Assembly: GCA_022606425.2 (NCBI GenBank) | Contig: JAHDVF020000992.1 | Span: 1,116,001 to 1,180,000, forward strand | Length of the DNA stretch: 64,000 nt | Origin: Lepidostoma basale | Lineage: Eukaryota > Arthropoda > Insecta > Trichoptera > Lepidostomatidae | Direction of reading: 5' to 3' | In this document: piece after piece, positions 45,242-56,762 of the stretch | Layout: every line of letters begins with the position of its first letter | How positions within the stretch are numbered: position 1 is the first letter of the stretch | Made by a program: the position numbers and the translations under genes | The notes under the pieces: model-generated | What the model saw: the letters and a program-made list of their open reading frames with translations, nothing else | Told to the model about the DNA's origin: nothing | Database searches by the model: none

Positions 45242-46560
45242 TATTAATAATTAATTAAAATTCATAAAAAACACAAACTTATGAAATTAGTATACAAAAT
45301 AAATACAAAAGTATATTTTAAGTATACTCGTATATACATTTAAATTTAACTAAATATGATTCATTTTGTTGAGTGTCTGTTTTTGTTGATTGCGAAAGTT
45401 TTCCAGAGTTCCTTTAACCAAACACGATGATGTATTTGAATTACGAAAGTTTAGTAAGCTTTCGGTATATCCCCCACCCGCGGGCAATTAGCTCCGCCGC
45501 CCGGAGCAGAGCTCTCCGCCCCAAGACAAATAAAATAAACTTTACAAACCAGTTACACACACAGAACACTGCAGATGCATTCGTCAATCCCTTCGCCCCA
45601 AATCTACTACCACCCGGAACTGCATATAAATTTCCTTTTTTCTTTTCTGATTGGTTTTAAAATGATCGGTTTTGTGACAAGGGTGAGTCTGCGATAATAT
45701 AGTTAATAGTAAAAATAAAAACTGCTGGTTGTTTCCTTTTATGTTTCGTTCAAAGTAATGTAAAATTGTTTTATTTTTATACGATAAAGTAATGAATAAC
45801 GTACCCGTAGAAGTTATCGAAGTAAGTGTATAGTGTAATTATTTGGTTTTAGACATCGTTTAATATGTACAAACAAACACCCGAACGTCATATTCCAACG
45901 ATACACAGCATACATTTATTGTCTGTTACATATAATATTATTCTGTGGTACTCGTGATTTCCCAACCCCCATTTCCTGGCACGAGTTGTGCGGATTCATG
46001 CACATATTTTAGAATAGTTGAATCGATATTTAGTACCCACGGAGATGGAGGGAAGTCATTTTGGGCATCATTCTGTACAAAATGGACGCCTCGCACGCTG
46101 GAGTGGAGGACGAAGCATGTATTCTGTGAGCACTGAACGTACTGTTATTTCGCATTCCCCCAAAAGTCGTTTGCTTATTTTATATTGCCGCTCGTTCGAG
46201 ACTTATCGCGGCAGTTCATGCAAGTGATATGATGGAGGTACTCACCGCCCGTAATCCACTGCTCGTTTCATGAATCTCCTACGGCGTTTTTAGCTCCTCC
46301 TGGTAGTAATATGATACTGTATTAATTTTATGAGTTTTATATGTTTCGTATTTTCCCCCCTTTAAACAGAAATTGAACCATATTTTCAAATTCGGTTGAA
46401 ACTGATAAAATCACTGCATTTTTTTCTTCTAAACGTGTATGTTTGATGCAATTATACTGCCGTATGCTTTAAATAAAACAATATATATATTTGTACATCT
46501 CAGAGCATGTCAATCAATCGTAAATCGAAAATGAATTCTTCAAATAACTAAGGCTGTAAA
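45242..46560. other. AT-rich DNA with small GC-rich blocks
   Basis: GC-richer at about 45470-45520 and 46040-46330. GTGAGT donors at 45684 (ACAAGG|GTGAGT, plus strand) and 46236-46241 (minus strand) have no convincing partners. Confidence 0.4.
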
Positions 46561-46563
46561 AAG

Positions 46564-46715
46564 TCGTCTGTTTTCTAGAAGTTTTATTATATGTTTTGTG
46601 AATGACATGTTTCACCAGTATAAGGTTATATCAATTGTCATTTGATAATGCTTTAGACAGGCAAAATATGTCATTCCCATAAAAAAGTAAAAAAAACTTC
46701 TAGATAACAGACGTT
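46564..46715. repeat. Fold-back MITE-like element
   Basis: CGTCTGTTTTCTAGAAGTTTT and its inverse AAAACTTCTAGATAACAGACG form the ends, with inner inverted pieces around ATATGT..TGACAT. The right-hand neighbour (ATATGGAGTTTTACACCATTGTT) and the left end resemble 59660-59890, so the two loci are related. Confidence 0.55.
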
Positions 46716-49321
46716 ATCATTCGTATTAATAATGTTATATGGAGTTTTACACCATTGTTCTATAAACACTAAAAACTCTAAAAAGTATTTGCCTACATTT
46801 TCTTTATCATCATTCGTTACATCAATGCTGTTGCCTGATTTATACATCGCCTTTTTACGTAAAACTTCACCCGATCTTCGAAATTTGTCCGGGAGTTGCG
46901 CTTTGGGTCAACTAATCTGCCTATTGCCGAGGAGTTTGCTGATCGAAGCGTAGATTGCCGCAAGTTAGGCCTATCAGCAAGTTTCCACCTACGTTCCAGC
47001 ATAGTTTATACTGGATTCTTTCAGGACACTTGAGCCAGTGAAGATCTTTTAGATGTTGTGAAATGTGCGAATTTTTTTGGAATACCTTTTATAAGTCGTG
47101 CTGCCGCATTGAAGTACCTGTTAGCCAAATGAAAAGATTTGGGAACAATCTAGCAGAGTTTGTTTGGATTATTTCAGCCCATTTTACCCGCTTAGACGAC
47201 GACTTTTGAAAAATGTAATGCGTCCCGTGATGTCTGTCAAGAGTTTATCAATGTTTTCATAGACTCCGTTGCTAGAATCCCGTCGTATAATTATGAATAA
47301 ACTAATAACGACTTTGGTGTCATAATTTTAAGTAGTCTGAACACGTTTTGCGCATTTGTGCATTTAGTTCGTATGTTAATCTCTCTGTGTCTTTTAATAT
47401 TATCCTCGTGCCATAATTCACTATGAGCCGTGTCTAAATTTAATATTCTATGCGTTGCGAGACCCTAGTTATTGTACACAACCGCGTATTTGACATTTGT
47501 GATTTATATTATGTCGGAAAGTACATGTTATATTATATATTCGTTGTGTTGAGGCATTCTGTCGCACAAGAGCTATATATAAACCAGGCGATAACGCCTC
47601 CAGCCAAGCCCCTTTCGCTTCTCTGTCCTCCGATTAAATCCGTATTAGTTTGTACAACAAGGATTCAATAAATGGAGTCAATAATGAACTAATAACGCAA
47701 AATAGATTTTTTTTCATTGATATTCACTCTGATACACTGATACACACTTTTGATTGATAAGTTTCGTCTTAACGATACATAAATGTTTCAATTCGTTTCT
47801 TTCTAAAAATAATATTATCCAAGAACAGAAGAACACGTAACCAAGTTTTTACCGAATGAACAGTTTTAACATTCTTGAAAAAAAAAACATAGTAGTTTTG
47901 AGAAGTTTGTCTTATTTTTAATCTGAGGACCTACCCACGGGATTCTCGTGAAGTGCTTCGCGACCCATTTTCCCTCTGAACGGGGGCGCTCTCCCCGGGA
48001 GGGTTTCCTCCATACCTCGCCTGTAACCCCCTCTACTACTTGTCTGTCCTCCAAATCGTCACATTGTTTCACGGCCTCGCGAATGCTTGATTTTCGTCGA
48101 GAGCCATCTTTGCCAGCTTTGTTATCTTTAATTTAATTTATTCCTGAAATATTGTTTTAAAGGCAATTTTATTTGTAAGTCAATTTAGTAATTTCATATA
48201 CGATTACAAATTTTGAATACAGTCAGTGCTTATTTCTAACTTCTGATGGTCAGGATACTCCCACAAAATTTTGACATCTAAACGATTTTTGCCAAGGGTT
48301 CACTTTTCCCGGGTCTCGAAGAATCTTCGTCATCAATTTGTGTGTCCGTCATAAATATTGAGGGCTTTAATGAACCATATTTTTAGATGGATACCCTATT
48401 ATGATACTCAACACGACGCGCCTTTTTTTTTAAACTTTGTATCATTTGCTTAATAGTTTTACGTATCAACATAATTAATTAAGGATACGCGATATCGCAT
48501 GTTGATGCATTTGTGTTAGAGATATTAATAGTCAAAACAAGTTGAGAGGGCGACCATTACGCGTGATGTTTCGTGGATGTCCTTGATTGAGGAGTTAATT
48601 ATTGACTACGGGCCGCTATTTGGTGGAGCCATTAGCCGCCTGACCCCACCCCCTCACCTTTAATAGTAATAATAGCATGCACTACTCCGTCCGCTCCTCC
48701 CTGCCTCTTCAACACTCGGGCCGCGGCCGCCTCTGCGCATGTACAAAGTAAACGAGAGAATGTGCCACACGCCAATTTTGTGATGCCATCTATGTCGTTA
48801 CGTAGTTTATGACCCACTTGGAAATTTCATAAAAACCAACTGCTAAAAAGTTACGTTTTATTCTAAATTGCTGTCGGCCATGTTGGAAATTTAATGTTTT
48901 AATAACAGCCAGTTCGGTAGCTAATATTCAAATGAAAATACGCCATCAGTTTTTAAATAACGCTTTGCTTTTAAATATTTCGAATATAAATAATATATTA
49001 GAAAAAATTTTAAGCTTGCTAATGGTACGAAACGCCCGCATTTGATGTGTTAACAGTAACATTAATTTTCAATAAGAAGAAATCTTTATAAATTATGCAT
49101 TAGTAGTGTTTTTAACTACTTTCAACCAATTTTTTTTTATCGTTATTGCGTTGATTGATTTTCCTAATTATTCGATAAACTTAAACTTATTGACTACAAA
49201 ATCCTAGGGAAAATAAGGAAAAAAACTGTCTTCTCAACTATGAAGTTAATTTCGTCTAATTCAACAAATTTTAACTCATAATGTAGTGAATTGTGGTTAG
49301 CTTTTTTATTTTTATTATTTT
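46716..49321. other. AT-rich DNA with GC-rich blocks, no gene seen
   Basis: GC-rich blocks lie at about 47935-48080 and 48600-48770. Frames of 60-77 codons carry no recognisable domains. Confidence 0.45.
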
Positions 49322-49558
49322 TTATTTTATATCATTGTATTTTAGATAATTTGTTTTAGATTTATTTTGTGGACGTCGGACGATCGAAGTGTGCGCGGGA
49401 GATGTCTATTGGTGGCGATGAGGTTCGCAACCCATCACACCACGTCTCTAGCAGGGGCGAAAAGAGAAGGATGGAGTGCCGCATCGGTTAAAGTGTGACA
49501 GTCCATTCTTTCTGCCTACCCTTTCGGGGAGACGGCGTGATGGTAAGTTAGTTAGTTG
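49322..49558 (+). mobile_element. LINE 3' end, subfamily copy 1 (YPF-GETA/TTAG-tail family)
   Basis: Shares about 235 bp with 54741-54985 at high identity, starting TTATATCATTGTATTTYAGAT. The frame reads RGRCLLVAMRFATHH and AKREGWSAASVKV, then a stop and QSILSAYPFGETA*, followed by GTTAGTTAGTT. The 5' portion is absent from most other copies, so it marks a subfamily. Confidence 0.75.
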
Positions 49559-50397
49559 AGATAAATCGTTAGTTTAGATCCTAACTATGAGATATATTTT
49601 CCTAAGTATTAAACATACAATATTTGGATATTACAGGCATGAATGTTTCTAGTTCCTTTCTTGTGGCAGTTCCTCCATTTCTAGTGTCTCCCCCTTGGTG
49701 GCAGGACCTGACCGGCGCCCCATGTCCATTAGGGCCAAGTACCATATCGCAAAAACAGGACTAAATTTTAATGCAAATGTCCTTAATTTATGATCTTTAA
49801 TATTATTATCGCCGTTGCCCCACGCCCTGGTCGAAAAGGGCGAATAAAATTTGATGACGAGTCTAGCCAGCTAAAGGCGGATAGGTACTCCTTAATGAAG
49901 CAGACTTTAGATTAACTTTTAAGCTTTTTAATAATGGTTCTGCTCCATATAACGCTTAATATGCATTTAATATGTGTATTGTCAACCTAAGTTATTTAAA
50001 ATGATTTAATAGTATGCCCTTGAGTTTTTGTGTGCCTTTAAATCATAAAAAAAAATCTGATGTGGCCAATTGACGTAAAATTCAAATGAATAAACACAAT
50101 TGATATAGGTAAGATTAAAACTTTAAGATTATTTATTTAACAACGTTTATTTTTTTAACTTCGCACACAACACAAACTTTATTAAAAAATTAAAAATCTA
50201 ACATGTTTCGGACACAGAAGCCCCTCATCAGTGATATAAATATTAAACAGTGTACAAAGTATAATAAAAATAAAAATAAAAACATTGTTCAATGAATCCG
50301 CAACACAAAGTTTTGGCGAATATAGAAGAGATTATTTATTCAATGAAATAGTTGCTTATCTTAGGAAATAGTTTCATTTGTTATTTGTATTTATTTA
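49559..50397. other. Spacer with a hammerhead-like remnant
   Basis: AT-rich, with a GC patch at about 49690-49740. The repeat motif at 50201-50232 is listed separately. Confidence 0.4.
50201..50232 (-). repeat. Hammerhead-like motif closest to the canonical core
   Basis: Minus strand: ACTGATGAGG..TGTCCGAAACATGTT. It has CTGATGA followed at once by G (no extra base), a short hairpin closed by GG/CC, GAAA, and the palindrome ACATGT before a T. The stem is short and partly unpaired. 50280-50325 matches 31205-31260, so this sits in a dispersed repeat. Confidence 0.5.
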
Positions 50398-50474
50398 TTT
50401 TATGAATGTTGAGGAATGTGTGGCGGTCCATTATTTTTGCCTACCCCTGCGTGGTGTTTAGTTAGTTAGTTAGT
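50398..50474 (+). mobile_element. LINE 3' end (YPF-GETA/TTAG-tail family)
   Basis: TATGAATGTTGAGGAATGTG, GGCGGTCCATTATTTTTGCC and TACCCC precede GTTTAGTTAGTTAGTTAGT. Very short and degraded. Confidence 0.65.
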
Positions 50475-51710
50475 CGTTCATCTTATCGTATTATCACGAA
50501 CCGAAAAGAAAATATTGTCACAAATTATTGAATGCCTCTAAATAGGAACCAACTGGTGATTGCACTGTGGTGAGTGCTAATTGGTTGCCATCCATCCCGG
50601 TGTCCCTGCGACAATCATGTAGCCGTGGCGTGTGGCGAGCGTATTATAATTTTCTTACAAAAAACCTCCCCTCTGCGCTCTGCGGCTCACGAAATGTATG
50701 CATCGAATCAATATCTCCGCTCCGCGCGCAAGTACCCTCCAATAATAAAGCGGGAGTAACCAAAATCATTTTCGTACCATTGTATTTTTTTTTGGCAAAC
50801 ATACAATGCTTTTTCCCTTTAGGAAGACTCCCTGTTTTCCCTTGTATTTTGTATTGTTGGTAAGAATGTACGTACTCGATACCCAACTGAGTTTTATCGT
50901 AATCGATCTAAAGGGATCCGGGGCGGGACGGCCTTTTCAGTTCCGTAAAAAAATGTATATTTATTTTTTGTTTTCGAGTTATTCAAATCTCTTTCACAGT
51001 GTGAGAAGAAAGGGGGTGTCGTCATACCGCTGTATTCTGTGAGCGATAAAAATATTCATTCACATTCTTCTAGAGTGTCCTTTATTTTGAAACCATCTAT
51101 TAAACGTTCACGTTGCGAGTATTTAAGACTGCTACAAACGTGACTGAATTTTAATTGTTGCTTCTTCATTCGTATTGTATTTTTTAATAAAATGTATTTG
51201 CTATTTTTTTTTAATATCATATATATTATTTAATAATTAAGTTCACTACCCGAGATTCGTCTATACATTATTAATTATTTTGTTGTTCTTTCGTTGCCCG
51301 TATCTCGTTTCTCTTCCCTCGTAGACGTCCTTAGAATTCTTAAAACCCAGCAGTAATTAATGTCAACCCAGCAGTGAATTCAGTTGTGTGCCGTGTCTTG
51401 CTAGAGAAGTATGGCTGAACCACCTTTAAAGTTCAACAAGGCGACATCATTATTTAGCATTCATGATTCGATTAGGCGAGATTTCTGGCGGAATTATTCC
51501 TACCCGCCGGCCCCGCCATTTTCCTGAAGGACTGATATTTATTCTCCCCGAGGCGCGCGCCACGGCGCACTGTGCCTCATTTCTACCAAGCTTTAGAAAC
51601 AATTTAAGGATTATTTCAGCGTCACTCATAGTCCCACGAATCAAAAGATATAGGGATTAAATTGTAAATAAAACACTTGTTTTTCACCACTTGAGTATTA
51701 TATTTTACAC
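50475..51710. other. Spacer with one candidate exon
   Basis: Contains 50823-50859 (listed separately) and GC-richer patches at about 50570-50740 and 51475-51600. No recognised protein. Confidence 0.4.
50823..50859 (+). CDS. Candidate microexon, 37 nt
   Basis: The acceptor TACAATGCTTTTTCCCTTTAG and the donor TTG|GTAAGAATG are both strong. All three frames are open (for example KTPCFPLYFVLL, EDSLFSLVFCIV), so the phase cannot be set. 37 nt is not a multiple of three, so inclusion would shift a frame. It could be a coding microexon, a non-coding exon or a decoy. Confidence 0.25.
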
Positions 51711-51749
51711 GACTAGTTTCGGAAGCTACAGATGCTTCCATCTACAGGT
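51711..51749 (-). repeat. Hammerhead-like motif
   Basis: Minus strand: CCTGTAGATGGAAGC..GCTTCCGAAACTAGTCGT. A 6 bp stem (GGAAGC/GCTTCC) is followed by GAAA and then the palindrome ACTAGT-C. Compared with other copies the stem and the palindrome both differ but keep pairing, which is covariation. Confidence 0.55.
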
Positions 51750-51879
51750 TTAAATATAAACTGATATGTATAGATATAGGGATATATGAATAGATATAGG
51801 GATAATGAAGAAAAGCTCATTGTGATTTATTACATTCCTCAAATTGTTACAGATTTTGATCTATATTATTTTTACTTCC

Positions 51880-52092
51880 TACTTACACACTTCATACAAC
51901 TCTTGAAGAGTTTCAACCTCCTTGGTGATTTTATTCCAAGCTCCTCGATATTGCTTCTCATGCTCCCAGCAGTCCATTTCGCCCGACCTAGCCAGATGAG
52001 CTGTAACATTATCCATCAGGCGCTATCTAGGCCTTCCTAGAGTACTTACCCAGGCCAATTTTGATGCATACGGGATCTTGATTGCTCTGTTT
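51880..52092 (-). mobile_element. LINE C-terminal fragment
   Basis: Minus strand: RAIKIPYASKLAWV, LGRPR, RLMDNVTAHLARSGEMDCWE, WNKITKEVETLQEL. This is the GRPR..WMD.V....W...A.DR..WR pattern of LINE reverse-transcriptase C-termini, degraded. Confidence 0.55.
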
Positions 52093-52805
52093 TTTTTTAA
52101 TTTTCATTTCATGTTATTTTATTTGAAGATCGTTCAAATATTTAAATAATAATACTGAGTTTAGTAATGTAAAGTTTTTTTTAAATTGTTTTTAACAAAC
52201 ATTTCGGTTGAATTTTGTTACATTCGAAACCTGTAACTTGTTTGAAATGAAGCAGTGTGCGGCTATGCGCCCTTTAGCCGAGGGGGCCGTGTTTTACGGG
52301 CGCCGCCATGTTGGGGCTGAGCCCCCATTAGCGGGGACTGCAGCCCCGCAGGAACTACACTTTTGCCTGTGATTAATTAATATTTGATGACAGGCGATTA
52401 ATTTATACGCGAGTGAGGAGTGGAGATATTATTTATGCATTTTTTGTAGCTTATCCCGATACGCTTTTATGTTTGCTTAGGAACTCCATATATTCTTATA
52501 ATAAACAGTATATTTTATTCTGAATAAATTTTGTTATTTTCTCACTAAAGTAATATTTGTTCCTTATTTTTACTGATTGTTATTAATTTTTATGATATTA
52601 TTTGTTTAGCTATTCGCATCTCATGGTTGGGAAAAATTGAACCCAATCATTATTCGTCAGCTATTTTCAGACAACAGAACAATAATACATTTCATATTAA
52701 CAAAATACTTCATAAAATGAACATATTAAGAGTCTGAAACTAGCTTATTTGAAAAAATATATATTTATTATACCTTCTTTAAAATAAGTTATTATTCTAC
52801 TATTA
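52093..52805. other. AT-rich DNA with a structured GC-rich island
   Basis: Contains the double hairpin at 52313-52349. Otherwise AT-rich with nothing recognised. Confidence 0.45.
52313..52349 (+). repeat. Two adjacent GC-rich hairpins
   Basis: GGGGCTGAGCCCC (52313-52325) and GCGGGGACTGCAGCCCCGC (52331-52349) are two perfect-arm hairpins separated by five bases. They lie in a GC island that starts near 52255 within AT-rich flanks. They would be stable as RNA or cruciform DNA. The function is unknown. Confidence 0.55.
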
Positions 52806-53180
52806 TAACTAACTTACCAACACGCTATACTGTTCTTTTCTGACATACTTCTATCGTTTCTGTCGATTTCATTATTTGAAGATGCCACGTTTTCCTCAGT
52901 CTTTCTCTTTTTCTAGTTCCGTTTAGGTACATCGTTAACATAATATACTTTTTTACCATTCTTTCTTCATTAGTTCTTTCCATGTGTCTAAACCATCCTA
53001 ATGATCCATTCATTATTTTGTTCATAACACTTTCATTAGCACTGTATTCACTTCTTATATTTTCATTCGACACTCTATCATACACAGTCTTTCACACATT
53101 CGTGAGATCTTGTTTCTATTACATTAATTCTATTTTCATCCAGTTCTATGCTGCACTTCCAAACATATCCTACTATTTTG
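52806..53180 (-). mobile_element. LINE 3' portion (YPF-GETA/TTAG-tail family)
   Basis: Minus strand: MYDRVSNENIRSEYSANESV, MNKIMNGSLGWFRHMERTNE, ERMVKKYIMLTMYLNG, then ..VCQKRTV. This is the same segment as in 21243-22135. The 3' end is degraded, with a short TAACTAAC remnant at 52806. Confidence 0.75.
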
Positions 53181-54740
53181 CTCAATTAAGTTAACAATTC
53201 ACCTGTTTGTTTTGTATTGAAATTGTAATAGGCATTATCTTGGTATCTGCTGTCACCGATACCGCAGCCTGGGGTAAGCAAGTCTTTGATATTTCACGGC
53301 GGTTTCTCCCGGGATTCGGTGTTAGCTTGCACGCGGGTAGGTCCCACCGACTAATCCTCGCGCTAAACTCCCGGGGAAGCGTACGCACTTTTCATTCCGG
53401 GTTTCTCCTCGTTTTGCGGCGCATTCAAAGAAATAATTTCTGTTTAGTTTCGCGGGTGGCTTTAATAAGGGAGTGTTTTCACAATCCCCATTATCATCCC
53501 CGGGTGACATTTCACCGAGAACCTCAGGTAATATGCGTGCCCCTCTATATTCCTCCCCCGGGGTGGAATACGCAGGGCTGCCTTGATTACTCTTAATAAG
53601 CTGCTTAATAATATTCTAAATGGTACAATTCACTGACGATACTCGAGATAAACTAGCACGTGCTAGAAGCATTTTTACTTTATTATGTACGTCAACAGAT
53701 CTTAACACAATATTGTTATCGTTATTCCATCTTATTTGTCGCGGTTGTTTGTATCAAAATACCTAGAAAATAAATATATTTTACTTCTGCAATATTTTTT
53801 GTAAACGTCGTCTAATGCTTTTGTGCTCTTTGCGAAGTTAAACGAACTCAAAATAAGTAAACAATATTAATATTGTATGTGTTTGCTACAATCAATATAT
53901 GCTTGTCGAAGACGTAGTTAAAATGATAAAACGTCAGTTTTTAGCTTATAGAGAGTGTAATATACGTAGCTGCACCTCCGCCTTCAAACCGTGATGCGCG
54001 CCACTCACTTGTCACGTCGCCCCTAAGCCGCCACACATGTACCCATCTAGGAAGTAGATGTGGGTGAAGTGAAGCGGCGGGATGATACTACCAATCCTCC
54101 GCCCTCCGGTTTAATTGAATGGCAGAGTTGGCAGCCCTGGCGGCGGCTGAGTCGTCATATTATTTAGGGTGCAAATTTTTAAATTCCTCCTTTCCGCTTC
54201 GGTGCACTCACCTTCTCCGTAAGCGGCGTTTCTGCTAATATTCCACCCTTTATTGATTTAAAAAAAGCTTTGTCAGGTAAAATTTACATGCCGTCATACC
54301 GAGTGTATAAATATATATAATAATTGTTAACTATTATGATTTTTGGTTCTGATTTTGAAAATTTGGTTTGGTTCATATGGTGCTCCCGTCAATTTGAAGA
54401 TATTTCGTGTATAAGTGAATTGTTTTGGTCAATTTGATTATTGCCACTCTTTATGATAGTTATTTGTGACAAAAAATACGTTTTTACTGTTTTGGTGTTA
54501 AAATTATATAAGTTTTTTCGTTTCTCAAAAGAATTTTGACAGGTGTAAAAATAAATTTTTCGTTTGTTCCAATGACAATTTGAATAAATTCTTCAATAAT
54601 ATTTTTAGTCTTGCTGGTGTTGGATTGTTTTAAGTGCCTAACGTGGAATCAAAATTAAATAAACACAAATGTCCGGATCGTCCTGCTGACGACAAGTGCA
54701 CCATCTAAAATAACAATATGACTGTGTTAAATTATTTTTC
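53181..54740. other. GC-rich blocks and AT-rich DNA, no clear gene
   Basis: 53270-53590 and 53960-54260 are GC/CpG-rich. A 129-codon frame (53207-53596) crosses the first block but starts with TTG and has no recognised domain. A minus-strand donor-like GAAG|GTGAGTGCACC at 54205-54215 has no acceptor partner that I can find. Confidence 0.4.
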
Positions 54741-54985
54741 TTTGTTATTTTATATCATTGTATTTCAGATAATTTGTTTTAGATTTATTATGTAGACGTT
54801 GAACGATCAAGGTGTGCGCGGGAGATGCCTTTTGGTGGCGATGAGGTTCGCAACCCATCACACCGCGTCTCTCGCGATGGCGAAAAGAGAAGGATGGAGT
54901 GCCGCATCGATTAAAGTGTGTCAGTCCATTCTTTCTGCCTACCCTTTCGGGGAGACGGCGTGATGGTTAGTTAGTTAGTTAGTTA
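54741..54985 (+). mobile_element. LINE 3' end, subfamily copy 2 (YPF-GETA/TTAG-tail family)
   Basis: The frame is uninterrupted from NDQGVRGRCLLVAMRFATHH through AKREGWSAASIKVCQSILSA to YPFGETA*, followed by GTTAGTTAGTTAGTTAGTTA. It is the best-preserved 3' end in the window and defines the ORF terminus and tail of the family. Confidence 0.8.
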
Positions 54986-55012
54986 ATTGTTAACTAAGTA
55001 ATTTGCTTTCAT

Positions 55013-55145
55013 GCTGTCTTCTCGAAGGGGTAGCCAGAGAGAATGGACCGCCACACTGGTTTTTCCTGACATACTTCTCTCACTTCCTCAACATTCATAT
55101 ATTGTATCATGCACACACGTCATTTTCTCCCATTCCTCATGTGGC
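55013..55145 (-). mobile_element. LINE 3' end (YPF-GETA/TTAG-tail family)
   Basis: Minus strand carries GTGTGCATGATACAATATATGAATGTTGAGG, TGTCAGGAAAAACCAGTGTGGCGG and ATTCTCTCTGGCTACCCCTTCGAGAAGAC. It lies about 30 bp after copy 54741-54985, in the opposite orientation. Confidence 0.7.
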
Positions 55146-56578
55146 CGAGATTATAATAATTTTTGTTTAATTAAAACTTTGTTTGCTTCAATGTTGTAAG
55201 TTAATTGTACTGGTTCTTTTATATTGTTTACTACATATTAGAATTATTGTTTTCTTAATCAAATATAAAATCTCATCTATAGTCATTATCTTCTTCTCAA
55301 GGAGACATCTTAGTATTCACGTTTTAAATGTCCAGTCCTCGCGAATTCTATTTGTTGTTTCATCCATAATATTACGATCTCTAATATTATTTTTGTGATT
55401 ATATTGTATATAACTAGCGGAAACCTAATACGAGTGGGTACATGAAGCATTTGAATACAGACCTATAGTACTAGAATATTACACAACACGGGCCGAGAAA
55501 CTGCGGCTGTCATGCCGGCAGTGACGGATAGCTAATGCGACCTGCGACCAAAGCATCCGCCGTGGTGACGGCGACCCGCTTCGTCTCGGTATCAATCTAA
55601 ACTAATGCGCTCAGCTGGTCACACTTTTCGTCACGGTTAATCTTCAAACTGCGTTCTCTCACTCGGGAGTCGCCATAGCCGCCCGATCATTGCGCCCGCT
55701 ATAGGTCGATGCTGCTGGCGGCGGCGGCGGCGCGGCGCGCGGCATGTATCATTTATTTCCCCGCTGTTTTTCTTCCTCCCCCAAACCCTAAGCCGGGGCC
55801 AAAGCCTGCTACTAATAAACCCTCCCTCCCAGGGCTAGTATTAGCTTTCGGCAATTCCGCCTTGAATACCCCCGGCGTACGTACCCCCCCTCCTCAAACT
55901 GTCGGGCGCGGGACAGCGTAGCCTCTTGCATAGCATAGGTATTATCTTATTGCAAGTGTTGAGTCGCACAATCATTGTCTTGATGTAACGAACGTTTGCG
56001 AATATATAATGCATGAACTTCGTATATGATTTACATTGATTATACAATGTAATTATTTTTAGTATATTTTAACAATATTTTCCATTATATATTTTGGACA
56101 GCTGCATCGATTTTGATAAATAAAGCCGTTCACACGACAAATACATAAATTTCAATAATATGATTTAATATTCCCTCGGTTTTGGGATACCCCACTGATT
56201 TCAAGCAAACCATTCATTCTCTAATTTTTTTTTATATATGATAAAGAAAAATCGTGGTGATGTATGATTTTCATTTTTTTCTACTCACTGTGTATTATTG
56301 AAAAAACCCACGGTTGAAGAACCTCTGTCCTTGTCTACACCCTCCTCTACCGCTCTCCCGACACGTCAACATACCTGACACCAAAAAGAAATTATAATAT
56401 CATATGGCAAACATTTCGTAAACTGAACTTTCATCATCGAGTGTGAACTTCTGTAAACTTTGCTTTTCACATCCGTGGTTAAGACTAAGACCGGTAGTTA
56501 GATTTTTTCTAGATCCTTTTTTACTAACTTAACTTTCGGTTAAATACCCCGAGGTATTTTACACACGTTGAATAATTA
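55146..56578. other. Largest GC/CpG-rich block in the window
   Basis: 55485-55920 is a ~430 bp GC-rich island including GGCGGCGGCGGCGGCGCGGCGCG at about 55719-55741 and a C-rich end. No open frame is convincing (the 70-codon frame at 55709 starts with a poly-Ala run from the GCG repeat). The flanks are AT-rich. Confidence 0.4.
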
Positions 56579-56762
56579 TTTAGTGCTTATTGCAGTGGTT
56601 CTTTATGTAAAATTGTTTATTAATCAGTTGTTACAAACAACTAAAGGTGAAGTTGTTGTTGAACAGTTGTTTGTAACACCTGATGATGCCATCGGTCGGC
56701 GAAACAGCTGTCGTGACATTCACAAAAAGTGAATAATGAAAATGTTTATTTATTTGATACAT
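56579..56762 (+). repeat. Hammerhead-like repeat, single unit
   Basis: TAACACCTGATGATGCCATCGGTCGGCGAAACAGCTGTCGT at 56674-56714 has the stem GCC/GGC, GAAA and the palindrome ACAGCTGT-C. The upstream CAGTTGTTACAAACAAC and GTTGTTTGTAACACC form an inverted pair. This looks like half of the fold-back element seen at 14486 and 25386. Confidence 0.6.

Noticed and set aside
53207..53596. 129-codon open frame, the longest outside the mariners
   Set aside because: It starts with TTG, has no recognised domain, and coincides with a GC-rich block that is also open on the other strand (53191-53388, 53322-53510).
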